Shown here: positions 1 to 9,520 of the stretch, one piece after another
How positions within the stretch are numbered: the first letter of the stretch is position 1
How the letters are laid out: each line of letters opens with the position of its first letter
Assembly: GCA_900323505.1 (NCBI GenBank)
Contig: OOIN01000014.1
Coordinates: 682,001-746,000 of the forward strand
DNA from: Ustilago trichophora
Lineage: Eukaryota > Basidiomycota > Ustilaginomycetes > Ustilaginales > Ustilaginaceae
Direction: 5' to 3'
DNA length: 64,000 nucleotides
Translations under genes and position numbers: made by a program
Notes under the pieces: model-generated
What the model was told of the DNA's origin: nothing
Databases searched by the model: none
Seen by the model: only the letters and a program-made list of their open reading frames with translations

Positions 1-741
1 GTCTTTCCCCTCTACCATTCAATCACATTCATACATCGTGCCATTAATCCAAATAGGCATCACCCAAAAAGCAACCGTGAAACATCTACAAGACCCTCTC
101 AATAAACGTACACTCTCACCTCTATTCAGCCCACATAAACAGTTTTCTTCCACACTGTCAATACCCATGCACATCGCCGCAATAGCAAATTCATAGATCT
201 CAAGCTACCCAGAAAGGTCGCAAAAACATTCACACATATCGCTTCCAAAAATTCGATGAGGGGATGGATGATGATGATGGCTGAAAGATGAGAGAATGGG
301 TGGTGTGGGGGCGGCATAGATGATGTGGAATCGTAGGAGGATCATACATGAGATGGGTTGACGGGACGTTGTGAGGGATGAAGGAATGTGTTGCGGGACA
401 GCGTCTCTGTCGATAAAGAGGTTGCTGCAAGCTGCGTCGAAACTGCCCAATCAACAGAAATGGATCCTGCAGTCCGGATGAGATGAAATGGCAAAGGTGA
501 CATGAGAAAGGGAGGCAAGTGTGAAAGGGAGGATGTGTGCCACAGAAGCTGTCACATGCGAAGCGGGATGGGCTGAACGCTATCCTTTTTGTCAATGGCA
601 CGTCGACATGCTTCCAGAGATAGGAGTGGCGAATTGAACCAGGATAGATTGTGGCGAAGCAGATCAGACAAAACCTTGGTATGAGGCCCCGTCATTCACT
701 GCGTTGGAATGCAGGTCATGGGACCGGCAAGGCAAGAGTGC
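1..741. other. non-coding stretch downstream of DHH1
   Basis: No open frame here begins with a credible ATG and encodes a recognisable protein; the longest frames are low-complexity and rich in His, Pro and Ser. The stretch presumably holds the 3' UTR and terminator of the minus-strand DHH1 gene and the edge of the next locus to the left. No RNA gene, inverted repeat or tandem array was recognised. Confidence 0.5.
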
Positions 742-2226
742 CTACTGGGCGGGGACACCACCCTGACCCTGACTCTGACCCTGACCCTGGGGTCCACGTC
801 CACCACCGCCGCGCTGGCCGCCTCCTCCTCCACCGCGATGCCTGTGTGGCACCGTGTTGCTGAAATTCTGGTTCTGCGGGATGGCAGCGGCATGCATAGC
901 CTGCTGGCCTGGCGGGATCACCGGCCTACCCTCTTGCCTGTTGCCGTTCTGGTTCTTGCCCTCGGCCTCCTGAATGAGCGAAGGTGCCACGTACAACCTC
1001 TTGTCGATGTTGCTCGGGATGGGCTGGATCTCGGTACCCAACTCCTGCTCGATACGATAGAGGTTGAATCGGTCCTCGTAGGTGATGAGGTTGATAGCGA
1101 GACCGAGGTGACCGAAACGACCAGATCGACCGATACGGTGGAGATAGGTCTCGGCGTTCTTTGGGAAGTCAAAGTTGATGACCACGTTTACAGCCTGGAT
1201 ATCGATACCTCGTGTGAGCAGATCCGAGCAGACCAAGTTACGGCAAGCACCGTTGCGGAAGTCGTGGAAAACCCTGTTTCGATGCGCTTGAAGCATCTTG
1301 GCGTGCGAGTAGAAGCAGCTGTATCCAAGCTCAGTAATTTTCTTGGCTAGCAACTCGACACGGTTGGTCGAGTTACAAAAGATGATGGACTGGTTGATCT
1401 GGAGCTTCGAGAAGAGCGTGTTGAGGCAGTGCACCTTTTGGCGTTCCTCGACAAAGGCGTAGTACTGGGTAACACCCCGGAGCGTAAGCTCATCCATGAG
1501 GTTGATCTCGTAGGGCTTGACCATGTTGCGGTCCTTAAAGTCCTTGACGATGAGCGGGAAGGTGGCCGAGAAGAGCATGACCTGCCTCTCTTTGGGGAGG
1601 AAGCTGAGGAGCTGTTCCATGACGGGAGTGAACTCGGGCGAGAGGAGCTTGTCGGCCTCGTCCATGACAAAGGTGGTACATTGGCTAAGATCGGCAACGC
1701 CCTTGCCGGCGAGATCGAGGATACGACCAGGAGTGCCGACGAGCATATGGACGGTCTGTCCGAGACGGAGAATGTCATCACGAAGTGTAGTACCACCGGT
1801 GGTGACCATGACCTCTACACCGAGATGCTTTCCGAGCGTCTTGGCGACCTGACTTGTTTGGAGCGCCAGCTCACGAGTAGGGACGAGGAGGACGGCCTGA
1901 ATCTTGTTCTTCTTGGTGTTGAGCTTTTCGAGCGAAGGGATGACATAGGCAGCAGTCTTTCCGGTACCGTTCTTGGCACGTGCAAGGATGTCACGACCAG
2001 TGAGAGCGATGGGGATGGCCTCTTCTTGAATGGGGGAGGGACGTTCAAAACCGGCCTCAAAGATGCCCATGAGCAGTTCACGTTTCAGAAAGTAGTCCTC
2101 GAATTCGTTACCCTTGGTATTGAGGACATCCTCGGTCTGAGGACGCTCGTCCTTGGCGATCTGGGAAGTGATCTGCTGCTTCCAAGCGGCTTCGGATTGG
2201 CCTGGCGCTGGTCCTGACGCTGACAT
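742..2226 (-). CDS. DHH1: DEAD-box RNA helicase Dhh1/DDX6
   Basis: Encodes 494 residues of a cytoplasmic DEAD-box ATPase of the Dhh1/DDX6/Me31B family, which promotes mRNA decapping and translational repression in P-bodies (family knowledge). Visible motifs: Q motif with FERPSPIQ near residues 60-67, Walker A AKNGTGKT at 84-91, PTREL at 116-120, GTPGR at 164-168, DEAD at 189-192, FSAT in the SAT motif, and [10 protein letters not shown] in the C-terminal RecA lobe. The tail is a Gly/Gln-rich segment ending about 5 residues before the stop. The frame is open for another 58 codons upstream, but its first codon is TTG; the ATG at 2224-2226 (MSASG) is the first ATG in frame and gives the family's usual N-terminus. 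PAM17 lies divergently about 1.4 kb away. Confidence 0.95.
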   Translation of the reverse strand: MSASGPAPGQSEAAWKQQITSQIAKDERPQTEDVLNTKGNEFEDYFLKRELLMGIFEAGFERPSPIQEEAIPIALTGRDILARAKNGTGKTAAYVIPSLEKLNTKKNKIQAVLLVPTRELALQTSQVAKTLGKHLGVEVMVTTGGTTLRDDILRLGQTVHMLVGTPGRILDLAGKGVADLSQCTTFVMDEADKLLSPEFTPVMEQLLSFLPKERQVMLFSATFPLIVKDFKDRNMVKPYEINLMDELTLRGVTQYYAFVEERQKVHCLNTLFSKLQINQSIIFCNSTNRVELLAKKITELGYSCFYSHAKMLQAHRNRVFHDFRNGACRNLVCSDLLTRGIDIQAVNVVINFDFPKNAETYLHRIGRSGRFGHLGLAINLITYEDRFNLYRIEQELGTEIQPIPSNIDKRLYVAPSLIQEAEGKNQNGNRQEGRPVIPPGQQAMHAAAIPQNQNFSNTVPHRHRGGGGGGQRGGGGRGPQGQGQSQGQGGVPAQ

Positions 2227-3608
2227 TATGTGTTGTGGAAAGGTGGAAAGGGATGTGTGTGTAGAGAGGAATGGGAGCCGATTCTTGAAGCTCGAGTGAC
2301 GTTCTAGTCGAAGAAGGGACCTGTCGAGTGAAAGACTGGTGCAGAAGCGTTGATGGATCGGTACGCTTGGGAGAAGGTGTAGATGGGGGAGCTCTTGCAA
2401 ATGTCGTCAGAGCAGAGTGCAGAGTTGGATTCCGATTGTATAAGGATCGAAGTTTCGAATGGGTCGAGTATTGTTGCAAGTGCGAATCAAGAGCAACGTA
2501 CGAAGCGGCAGAGAACAATGCACTGCGGCCAGATTAGGTGATTGGTATCAATATTACAAGGCTGGTCTTGAAGCTTGAAACGACCGGCGCTTTGGTGGAG
2601 AGATGGTTTCGGTAGCCTAATGTGCACAGATATTTGTCGGCAGTGTAGGCGAGAGAGCTTTCGATGGAGTGTGTGAAAGCCAAGTTGGGGTGATACCTTG
2701 CGGTGAATTGGGATAGCAAGGATTGTGGAGTGTGTTGATGGCAAAGCGCGAAGAGTGTGGGCGCTAAAAGTAAAGTGTGAGACCGCGGTTGGCTGTTTTA
2801 CAGAGAACGCTTTGTTGTTGTTGTCGTCGTCGTCGTCGTCGAAGAGAACCCGAGTAAGGTTACGAGCGGAAGGATAGGCAGGGTTTTGCGCAAGACTTGG
2901 TTCGAAGAAGATCCAGATGCAACTTGATCTTGTCGTGAAAGGTAGTTTGCTTGAATGCTGTCAAAAGTGCAAAAGCGACAGTCGAAGAAAAGAGACGACG
3001 AATTGTCGAGTAGGAGTTGGTTTAAGGCGATGGAAAGATGCAGTTTCTTTGCTTGTGTGCTGAGACTGAATTGGATATAGCTTTGTAGAGACTCGTTTGG
3101 AAATCTGCGCAATAGGAATGAAGATGAGGATGATGGTGATGACGAGGATGAGGATGAGAGTGATGGAGAGAGATATAGAGAAAAGGAAATGGAGAAAGAG
3201 AGAGAGGAGAAAGTGTGTTGGCGATGAGCGCATCGACACTTTTTGGAGGCTCGTCTGTGCCCGATTCTCAGCCCAAAGTGCCTCTTTTTGTTTGGTCCTC
3301 GTGACCCTTTTTTCTTGTTTGAAATTGTGTACAGCTCCAGAGCCTCTGTTGGGTTGAATTTGGGTACAGTATTTCAATTTCATTCTTATTGTGATCAGAT
3401 CTCTTTTTCAGGCTTTCACGGCCGAGTGATTTCCAAGACCACTGTTCTCCACCTTCCGAGTTCTGACAGAAACAGTAACTAACTATAACTCAAGCCTTCC
3501 AGAACATTTTGACAGATTGACAACCTTGGCCTTGTTATCATCTTGATCATCATCAGCAACAGCTTCATCATCATCTTTTGTCCAATTTCGCGACTGGAGA
3601 TCAACAAA
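2227..3608. promoter_or_regulatory. divergent DHH1/PAM17 intergenic region
   Basis: A 1.4-kb divergent promoter region without a supported gene. A possible intron in the DHH1 5' leader on the minus strand has its donor GT at 2696-2695, a CTAAT branch-like site and a CAG acceptor ending at 2523; this is inference only. Short triplet repeats of GTT/GTC lie around 2814-2840, and an imperfect GATGAG-type repeat lies at about 3120-3165. Confidence 0.4.
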
Positions 3609-4424
3609 ATGTCTGCTGCAGCGAGATCAGTTGGCCTCTCTGCCGGCGCCTCTTCTTCTCGCCTCGTCGCCCATGCTCTGCGTCAACCAGCACTCGCTCG
3701 TAGCAGCACCCGAGCTTTCTCCACAACTTCTTCTGCCAGCACCGCCACTTCGCCCTTCAAACCAACAGCATTGGCCGCATTTTCCGCTTCCTCCTCCTCT
3801 TCTTTTTCTTCTTCTTCCTCTTCGACTTCTTCTGCACATGCATCAAACCATGGCAATGTTGACCATCTGAGCTGGGACAAGTACCTTCAGCTGCGCAGGT
3901 CCCGCCGACTTGCGGGCATGGTCACCACCATCCCCACCACCCTCCTCGCCGGTGCTGCAGCTGGCTCCTACTTCCTCACCCTGGAAATTGACCCTAGCAA
4001 CACTATCGCTGGTCTCGATCCGATCTACATCAATGCCGGTCTCACGCTCGCATGCACCGGTCTCGGCTGGCTCACTGGCCCAACGGTCGGCAACTCCATC
4101 TGGGGCTTGCTCCACAGGAAGAATGCCAAGCAGATTGCCCAGAAGGACCACGACTTTTACGAGCACATCAAGCGCAACAGAGTCGACCCGACACGTCAGT
4201 CTGTCCAGAACCCAGTGCCGGACTATTACGGCGAGAAGATCGGCAGTATCAAGCAGTACAGGCAATGGCTCAGGGATCAGGTAAGTCCCACAAAACACAT
4301 TATATCAGGCTCTTTTCCAGATTCGAGCTGTTGTACTCACAATTTCACTTTCGGTCTGTCATTTTCTTCATAATAGGCGGCTTTCCGACGCAAAGCTGCA
4401 CACGGACTCGAACAAGACGCATAA
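3609..4424 (+). CDS. PAM17: Pam17, TIM23 import motor subunit
   Basis: Two exons, 3609-4280 and 4377-4424, encode 239 residues. The 96-bp intron starts GTAAGT, ends TAG and is in phase 0; splicing adds a short basic C-terminus ending GLEQDA. The N-terminal 80 residues are a Ser/Ala/Arg-rich mitochondrial presequence. Two hydrophobic segments at about 104-124 and 139-162 are followed by a basic, charged C-terminus, which is the layout of Pam17. In yeast, Pam17 sits in the inner membrane and helps assemble the presequence-translocase-associated import motor with Pam16/Pam18 (family knowledge). The ATG at 3609 is the first in frame; the frame upstream begins with TTG. The gene converges with the mtTFB-like gene, leaving only about 150 bp between stops. 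Confidence 0.9.
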
Positions 4425-4578
4425 ACCCAATGGCAGATGTATTCTTATCGTCTTCATTGCTATACAAGCAGCACTCGTCCCAGTCTCACACTTGGCAACA
4501 GCAGCATCCGAGGCAGCATATGATAGGATCGATTGACGAATTGTGAAATGTGCAGACCCTTGGAATTGGGGATGGCAA

Positions 4579-6387
4579 CTAGTTACGACCCTTGTTATCG
4601 GGCTTGACCCTTCCCTCTTCGAACAAGTGTCTTGGGCGGAAGGGCCACTTGTCAAACATCCTCGCCAAACATGCCCACTGCACATTGGTCAGATCGCACA
4701 CCAGCTCGTGTGGCAGAATCACCTCGTTTGACTTGATCAATCCCCTTTCCACCTGTTCTTTGCTGGTCATCTTGAGCACATTTTGTCCACCGGGTGCGAC
4801 GTGTGTGAGCGCATCACCTATCGGCTTTGTCCTCAAGATGAACAGGTTGCGCGTGATGAATTCAAACGCCTCGATCTCCTTTGCCTTGATCAAAGGAGTT
4901 TTCTTGGGTGTGACCGTCATCATGACCATCCCTGTACGCGTGAGACCTGTCGATGGGTTGCTGTTGGGAATCAGCGAGGTGCCCGAAACAGTGACGCGAG
5001 GTCCGACGGTCATGGTCGGTGGGAAAAAGTGGTGGCTGTGCGGCTGTAGCTCGTGTGCATAGCGATGCACTTCGACGTCGGCAAGACACTGGACCGTGGT
5101 ACCAAGCTTACCGCGTGAGATCTTGTCGCCCGCTTCGGCAAGGCATCGTTTGGCGAGCGACTCGCCGCAGATAAAGCCGAGTTTGATACGACCATGGCGG
5201 AAGAGCCAGATGCGGCTGGCGATTGCAGCGACAATTTGTGCGAAAAGCTGCTCGCCGTAGACCGTGTTGGGAAGCTGGGCGAGGAAGATGATGGGCGACA
5301 AATTCTGCCAGTTCACGTCCGAGTGGTCGGCAGCGATAAAATCATTGGTGGTGAAATCGACCATGTTGCCGTCCGACGTGCTGACCCGGTTGTTCAGGTG
5401 AGCGAGCTTGCCAGAAGATACAAGCTGGGTATACGTATCCCACATATACGCCGACTCTTTCAGCATGTCGAGCCTTTGGCCTTCGCCTGGCTGCCTTTCT
5501 TCCAGCTGCGACTGAAGCAGTTCGAGCTTCTCGAGGTAGCACGGTGTCGCTTCGAGCGCGATCACTTTTTCGACTTCGGGTATATTGAGCAACTCGCTAG
5601 CAAAGGTACCGGGCCCGGGATAACCTTCGATGATTGTGACTTTTTCGCCTTTCCGTTTGGGATCCTGAATGCCGAGGTGGGAAATGATATCCTTGATGGT
5701 GGCACGGTTGCTGACAAAGTATCGATAGCTCGTCTGATGTTGCTTGGAATTGGGAAATGTCGTCTTCCATTCGTCGCGTGGTGGAAGGTGTTCGTACTTC
5801 ATTTGCTGCATTAGCTTGACCATGACTTCCTGATCGAGTTTCTCTTCCACGGGTGGTTCTGCTCCTATCGTCTTCGTTGGGCGAAGACCTCTTCTTGCTG
5901 GCGCCTTTGGCTTCGTATCTGTCACCGAGCTGGCTTTCGGACGGCCTCGCTTAGGCTTTGGCTCCTCTGTTGGCTGTTCTCCGAGCGTTTTTGAGGCGGT
6001 AATTGCACCACCTAGCGCCGTTCTTGTCCTCTTCTGGCTCCGCATGGGCACGCCAAAAGTAAGGTTGGCCATGCGAGCAGCCTGCATTTCTTCCTTTGTA
6101 CGGCGCTTGCGTCTTGGTTTTGCCGCTTTGCCCTCACTGCTTTCGTCGCCAGTAGCGCTCGCATCTGGCTCCCTTGATGATGATGAAGAGGAAGGGGAAG
6201 AGGAAGAGGAAGAGGAGGAGGAAGAGGAAGAAGCAAATGCTGTACTTGTGCGAAAAGTTCTTGAAGGCGATCCTAACTGCGCACTGAACAGGGCAGCATG
6301 CCTTGCGCTTGCGATAGTGACAGCGTGGCGAAAGCACCCGACCAGCTGGGCCATCGAGGCAGCGCTCTTGTTGGATATCGACGCCAT
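4579..6387 (-). CDS. mitochondrial transcription factor B-like rRNA adenine methyltransferase homologue
   Basis: Encodes 602 residues in one exon. The first ~230 residues are a Ser/Arg-rich presequence followed by a basic, Lys/Pro-rich linker of the kind seen on mitochondrial precursors. From about residue 249 there is a class I methyltransferase core of the KsgA/Dim1/mtTFB family: VTIIEGYPGPG occupies the SAM-binding motif I and IALEATP the following acidic motif. The family includes yeast Mtf1, the specificity factor of mitochondrial RNA polymerase, and human TFB1M/TFB2M. The length and divergent motif (no canonical GxGxG) favour an Mtf1-like transcription factor over a 12S rRNA dimethylase, but this is inference. 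The start is the ATG at 6385-6387; the upstream extension lacks a convincing role. Divergent from the J-protein gene, 350 bp away. Confidence 0.8.
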   Translation of the reverse strand: MASISNKSAASMAQLVGCFRHAVTIASARHAALFSAQLGSPSRTFRTSTAFASSSSSSSSSSSSPSSSSSSREPDASATGDESSEGKAAKPRRKRRTKEEMQAARMANLTFGVPMRSQKRTRTALGGAITASKTLGEQPTEEPKPKRGRPKASSVTDTKPKAPARRGLRPTKTIGAEPPVEEKLDQEVMVKLMQQMKYEHLPPRDEWKTTFPNSKQHQTSYRYFVSNRATIKDIISHLGIQDPKRKGEKVTIIEGYPGPGTFASELLNIPEVEKVIALEATPCYLEKLELLQSQLEERQPGEGQRLDMLKESAYMWDTYTQLVSSGKLAHLNNRVSTSDGNMVDFTTNDFIAADHSDVNWQNLSPIIFLAQLPNTVYGEQLFAQIVAAIASRIWLFRHGRIKLGFICGESLAKRCLAEAGDKISRGKLGTTVQCLADVEVHRYAHELQPHSHHFFPPTMTVGPRVTVSGTSLIPNSNPSTGLTRTGMVMMTVTPKKTPLIKAKEIEAFEFITRNLFILRTKPIGDALTHVAPGGQNVLKMTSKEQVERGLIKSNEVILPHELVCDLTNVQWACLARMFDKWPFRPRHLFEEGRVKPDNKGRN

Positions 6388-6737
6388 TTTGTAAGTCTCC
6401 CCTTCAGTGGACGGGAAGAGGTGAAGGTGTACCGTAGCTAATGAAGTTGAAAGGTATGGTATCTTCCTAGCTTCCAGTCCGATTTTTTTTTTTTTGGTCC
6501 TCTTCTTCTCCACACGGAAATTGAAGAAAGCGCACTGAAATCTCGGAAAACGGAGCTGCAGCTCGAGCTTGAACCCTCTTTGCTCGCCTGTTCGCCTCCA
6601 CGCAACTCAGCCTTGCCTTTTTCCTTGACAATCCTTCTCATCCTTTTGGCCTCAGACAACCAGCTCCTGACCGACTCTCTTCCGTAATTCGAGAGAGGAA
6701 AAGAGAGGGCAGTTCTGGAGAAGGAGTTGATAGCGTC

Positions 6738-7901
6738 ATGTCAACATCAACCAGCGAGATGGACGACTCGTTCCGCGTCCTCTCCCTCCCACCCACCGCC
6801 ACCGAGGCTGAGATCAAAAAGGCATACCGCAAGCTTTCTCTTCGCTATCACCCGGACAAAGCCGGCAAAGATGTCGACCCAGCTCAAGCTGCGGCGCTAT
6901 TCCACGAGATCAATCTGGCGTATGAGACGCTGATGGACCCTGCCGCTCGCGCCCGCGCCGTGCAGCGAAACGCCGAGGATACAGCCAAACGCGAAAGGCA
7001 ACAGCAGTATGAAGGCAAACGTCGGCAGATGGCAGACGAGCTCGAGCGTAGTGAAAAGGAAGCATTGCAAAAGCGTCAAGATGCTGATCGAAGGGCAAGA
7101 GAACGTGTAGCCAAGATCGCCGAACTGCAACAAGAGTCACGGCGATTGATCAAGCGAGAGCAGGACGAGATTGATGCCAAGGCGAGACAGAAGCACGAGG
7201 CATTGGCGGATAAGAGAAGGAAAGACGAGGAGCAGGCAAAGGCGGAGAGAGAGCCAGAGTTGCATCCGCTCGACAAGACGGTGAGGGTGCAATTCCCGGC
7301 GTCTCAGTTGGCTCAGCTCGCGGGCATCGTGGAAGGGTCGATTGCGCCCCCAACAGTGCCGTTGTCGACCCCGCTGGCAAACGCGTTGGCGAACCAATTT
7401 GGAGAGTTGGAACATTTGCAGTTCCAGTTGCCATCATCGAACAAGAAGATCAAGAGAGAGCTCATGGCTTTGGCTACATTCAAGAGGCTGCAGGATGCTT
7501 GGCAGGCAGTGGTTACTGGTGGTGAGATGCGATGTACTGGGCTGCTCGAGGAAAGCTTTATTGGCTGGGCCAATTATACCAAGAAGCAGCGCAGTGATGG
7601 GAGCGATGCAAGAGACAAGGTGTATGTCGAGCCAAAGAGAGTTCAGTGGTATAGAGACCACGGCGTTCTACGACCGAGCGATGTTGGCCGTGTCCGCCCG
7701 ACCACAAAGTTGCACGCCAACGTCCAGCCAGAGGCGAAGGCAGAAAAGGAATCACACAGCTCATCGCAGGATACCTCGAAAACATCATCCGCAACTGTAT
7801 ACTCCAAGGCGTACGAGGCACGTACTCTGCAAAGACTCCGGGATGCCGCAAAGCAATCGCCTCTGGCTAGTGCCCAGCCGCAACCTCAAGCAGCTCAGTA
7901 A
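6738..7901 (+). CDS. J-domain protein, DNAJC17/Cwf23-like
   Basis: Encodes 387 residues. The J domain lies at about 10-75 with the HPD motif at residues 38-40 (RYHPDKAGK). It is followed by a long charged coiled coil (about 80-175, rich in RER/KRQ) and a region near 180-270 (KTVRVQFPASQ onward) that fits a degenerate RRM. J domain, coiled coil and RRM is the order of human DNAJC17 and S. pombe Cwf23, which are spliceosome-associated (family knowledge); a direct role here is inference. The C-terminus is Ser/Gln-rich. The start is the ATG at 6738, 350 bp from the divergent mtTFB-like gene. It converges with IST1, with about 145 bp between stops. Confidence 0.85.
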   Translation: MSTSTSEMDDSFRVLSLPPTATEAEIKKAYRKLSLRYHPDKAGKDVDPAQAAALFHEINLAYETLMDPAARARAVQRNAEDTAKRERQQQYEGKRRQMADELERSEKEALQKRQDADRRARERVAKIAELQQESRRLIKREQDEIDAKARQKHEALADKRRKDEEQAKAEREPELHPLDKTVRVQFPASQLAQLAGIVEGSIAPPTVPLSTPLANALANQFGELEHLQFQLPSSNKKIKRELMALATFKRLQDAWQAVVTGGEMRCTGLLEESFIGWANYTKKQRSDGSDARDKVYVEPKRVQWYRDHGVLRPSDVGRVRPTTKLHANVQPEAKAEKESHSSSQDTSKTSSATVYSKAYEARTLQRLRDAAKQSPLASAQPQPQAAQ

Positions 7902-8047
7902 GATCGCGCCAAGTTGTAGTTGTACCATCGCATTCATATCTGATATACCCTCGATCCTCACAATCAACGATATTGTCTCCATTTTCCATGGCTGTATTGA
8001 CAGTGCGGTGCCCGTTGGATGAATGAGTCCAATGCCGAATAGTTGGC

Positions 8048-8938
8048 TCAACGACGCTTGAGCGCGGCAAAGCGGGCCTCTAGCGAGTCGACCTCTTCCT
8101 TTTCGGTCTTGTTGCGTGGTGGTGCGCTCGGCTTGTCCTTTGCGTCTCCCATCGTACCATCTGACTTCTTGGCACCATACGTGTTTGCGTCCTTTTCCGA
8201 CTTGACCTTGGCGTCAGACCTTCCTGCATCATTGCCGTTTGTCGTCACCTCTTCTTCCACTTTTGCCTCTTCTTCCGCCTCTTCCTCCACTTTTGTCTCC
8301 GGCAGATGTGGTGAAGAGAAAGACACATCGTATGCCTTGCAAATCTCAAAGATATACAAGTCGACCAGCTTCGGATCCGGTGCTTCTACGAGCAACTTTG
8401 CCATGACTCGCTCTGGGACGCACGAGTCTTTATTATCCATCACATCCTGTGCGAATTCTCTGCCAAACTTGGCCATGAGCATTTCGCGCAAGACGTGAAG
8501 CTCCTTGAGCTCGGTGCGCGGTGCAGCGTGGATGATGGAGGTGAGCGCGGGCATGATGCTGAGGTCTGGCTCGCGAGTGGGCATATCAAGAAGGGCAAAT
8601 CGAGCCAGCAAGGTCTCTGCGTAGAGTTCCATAAGTTCGAGGAGCTCGAGATGGATGTCTTCCGAGATGATGCCTTCGGTTTTGATGCGTGCTGTTTCGA
8701 GCTTGCCTTTTTCAACTAGAGCAGAGATATCGCGTCGGGCCTGTTTTGCCATTGCCTCCTGCAACCAGTCGGTAGTGAAATGGACGTGAGAGCACAGGAG
8801 GAAGAGTGTCAGCATGTATTTCAAGGACGCAATTGCGAGACGGAACGCACTGCTTACCTTCTTCTCTTGAAGCATCTTGCATCGCTGGATGGTGAGCTTG
8901 AGCTGCACCTTTGTGCGAGCTCCATTGTACGGCACCAT
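8048..8938 (-). CDS. IST1: IST1, ESCRT-III-associated Vps4 regulator
   Basis: Two exons on the minus strand, 8858-8938 and 8048-8758, encode 263 residues. The 99-bp intron has donor GTAAGC and acceptor TTGCAG; it is a multiple of three, so reading through it would add 33 hydrophobic residues that do not belong to the family. The N-terminus MVPYNGARTKVQLKL, the RCKMLQEKK segment and the long helical stretch through LLELMELYAETLLARF match the IST1 core, an ESCRT-III-like fold that binds Vps4 and Did2 during multivesicular-body sorting. The C-terminal ~90 residues are acidic Glu/Val-rich and then Lys-rich. The frame begins with a TTG two codons upstream; ATG 8936-8938 is taken as the start. Confidence 0.88.
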   Translation of the reverse strand: MVPYNGARTKVQLKLTIQRCKMLQEKKVSSAFRLAIASLKYMLTLFLLCSHVHFTTDWLQEAMAKQARRDISALVEKGKLETARIKTEGIISEDIHLELLELMELYAETLLARFALLDMPTREPDLSIMPALTSIIHAAPRTELKELHVLREMLMAKFGREFAQDVMDNKDSCVPERVMAKLLVEAPDPKLVDLYIFEICKAYDVSFSSPHLPETKVEEEAEEEAKVEEEVTTNGNDAGRSDAKVKSEKDANTYGAKKSDGTMGDAKDKPSAPPRNKTEKEEVDSLEARFAALKRR

Positions 8939-9520
8939 GATCAAGTTTGATGAGCCGTTCTGTAGTGAAAGCAGGCGAGTTGTGGTGATGAGGAGACAGG
9001 GTTGAGGATGCAGTACAGTACAGTACTGTACTGTACAGGATGTTCTCGGCTATGGAAAGCCATGGCCGGACAATTGGCCGATGCAGCCAAATGACGATGT
9101 CAAGCAGCACAGCGTTGGCCCGAGCCACGAGTGAACCCTTCTGCCCCGATTTCATTTTGGCAACAAACACACCGATGCGATGGACGCGTCTCACGAAAAG
9201 TAAAAACGCCAATTTACTCGACGGACAGCTCAAGAAAACAGAAAGAAGAAAGAAAGAGACGCGCCTGACACTCTCTTGAGAAGCACACACAGCACACAGC
9301 ACACAGCACACAGCACACACAGCACACAAATCCACAACGCGCTCTTCCTGGATGCGCACTGTACAACACACTCTTCAACTTGACTCAGCTCAAACAACAC
9401 ATCTGCCGTGCTTGTCCTCATCACTTGCCTTTCTGATCCATCAACACACCATCTGTTACACTCTCCGCGAGCTATTTCGGCATCAAGCTCGACGACTCAA
9501 TCGAGTGATATCTGCTTACA
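8939..9520. promoter_or_regulatory. divergent IST1/PRI1 promoter with a 24-bp palindrome
   Basis: A 582-bp bidirectional promoter region. It contains a perfect 24-bp palindrome at 9013-9036 built from repeated GTACAGTAC units, and a tandem repeat of CACACAG-type units at about 9282-9328 just upstream of PRI1. No gene is supported inside it. Confidence 0.5.
9013..9036. repeat. 24-bp perfect palindrome, GTACAGTAC type
   Basis: The sequence reads identically on both strands over 24 bases. Its centre (9018-9031) is the 14-mer GTACAGTACTGTAC, found exactly at three other non-coding places in this window (11352, 50277 and 51072). It lies in the IST1/PRI1 promoter. Confidence 0.9.

Noticed and set aside
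709..1350. Plus-strand open frame of 213 codons opposite DHH1
   Set aside because: Antisense shadow of the conserved helicase frame, with the low-complexity repeat reading as TLTLTL.
8759..8857. Reading the IST1 frame straight through as one exon
   Set aside because: The inserted 33 residues are hydrophobic, interrupt the conserved first helix pair, and are bounded by good GTAAGC and TTGCAG splice sites.
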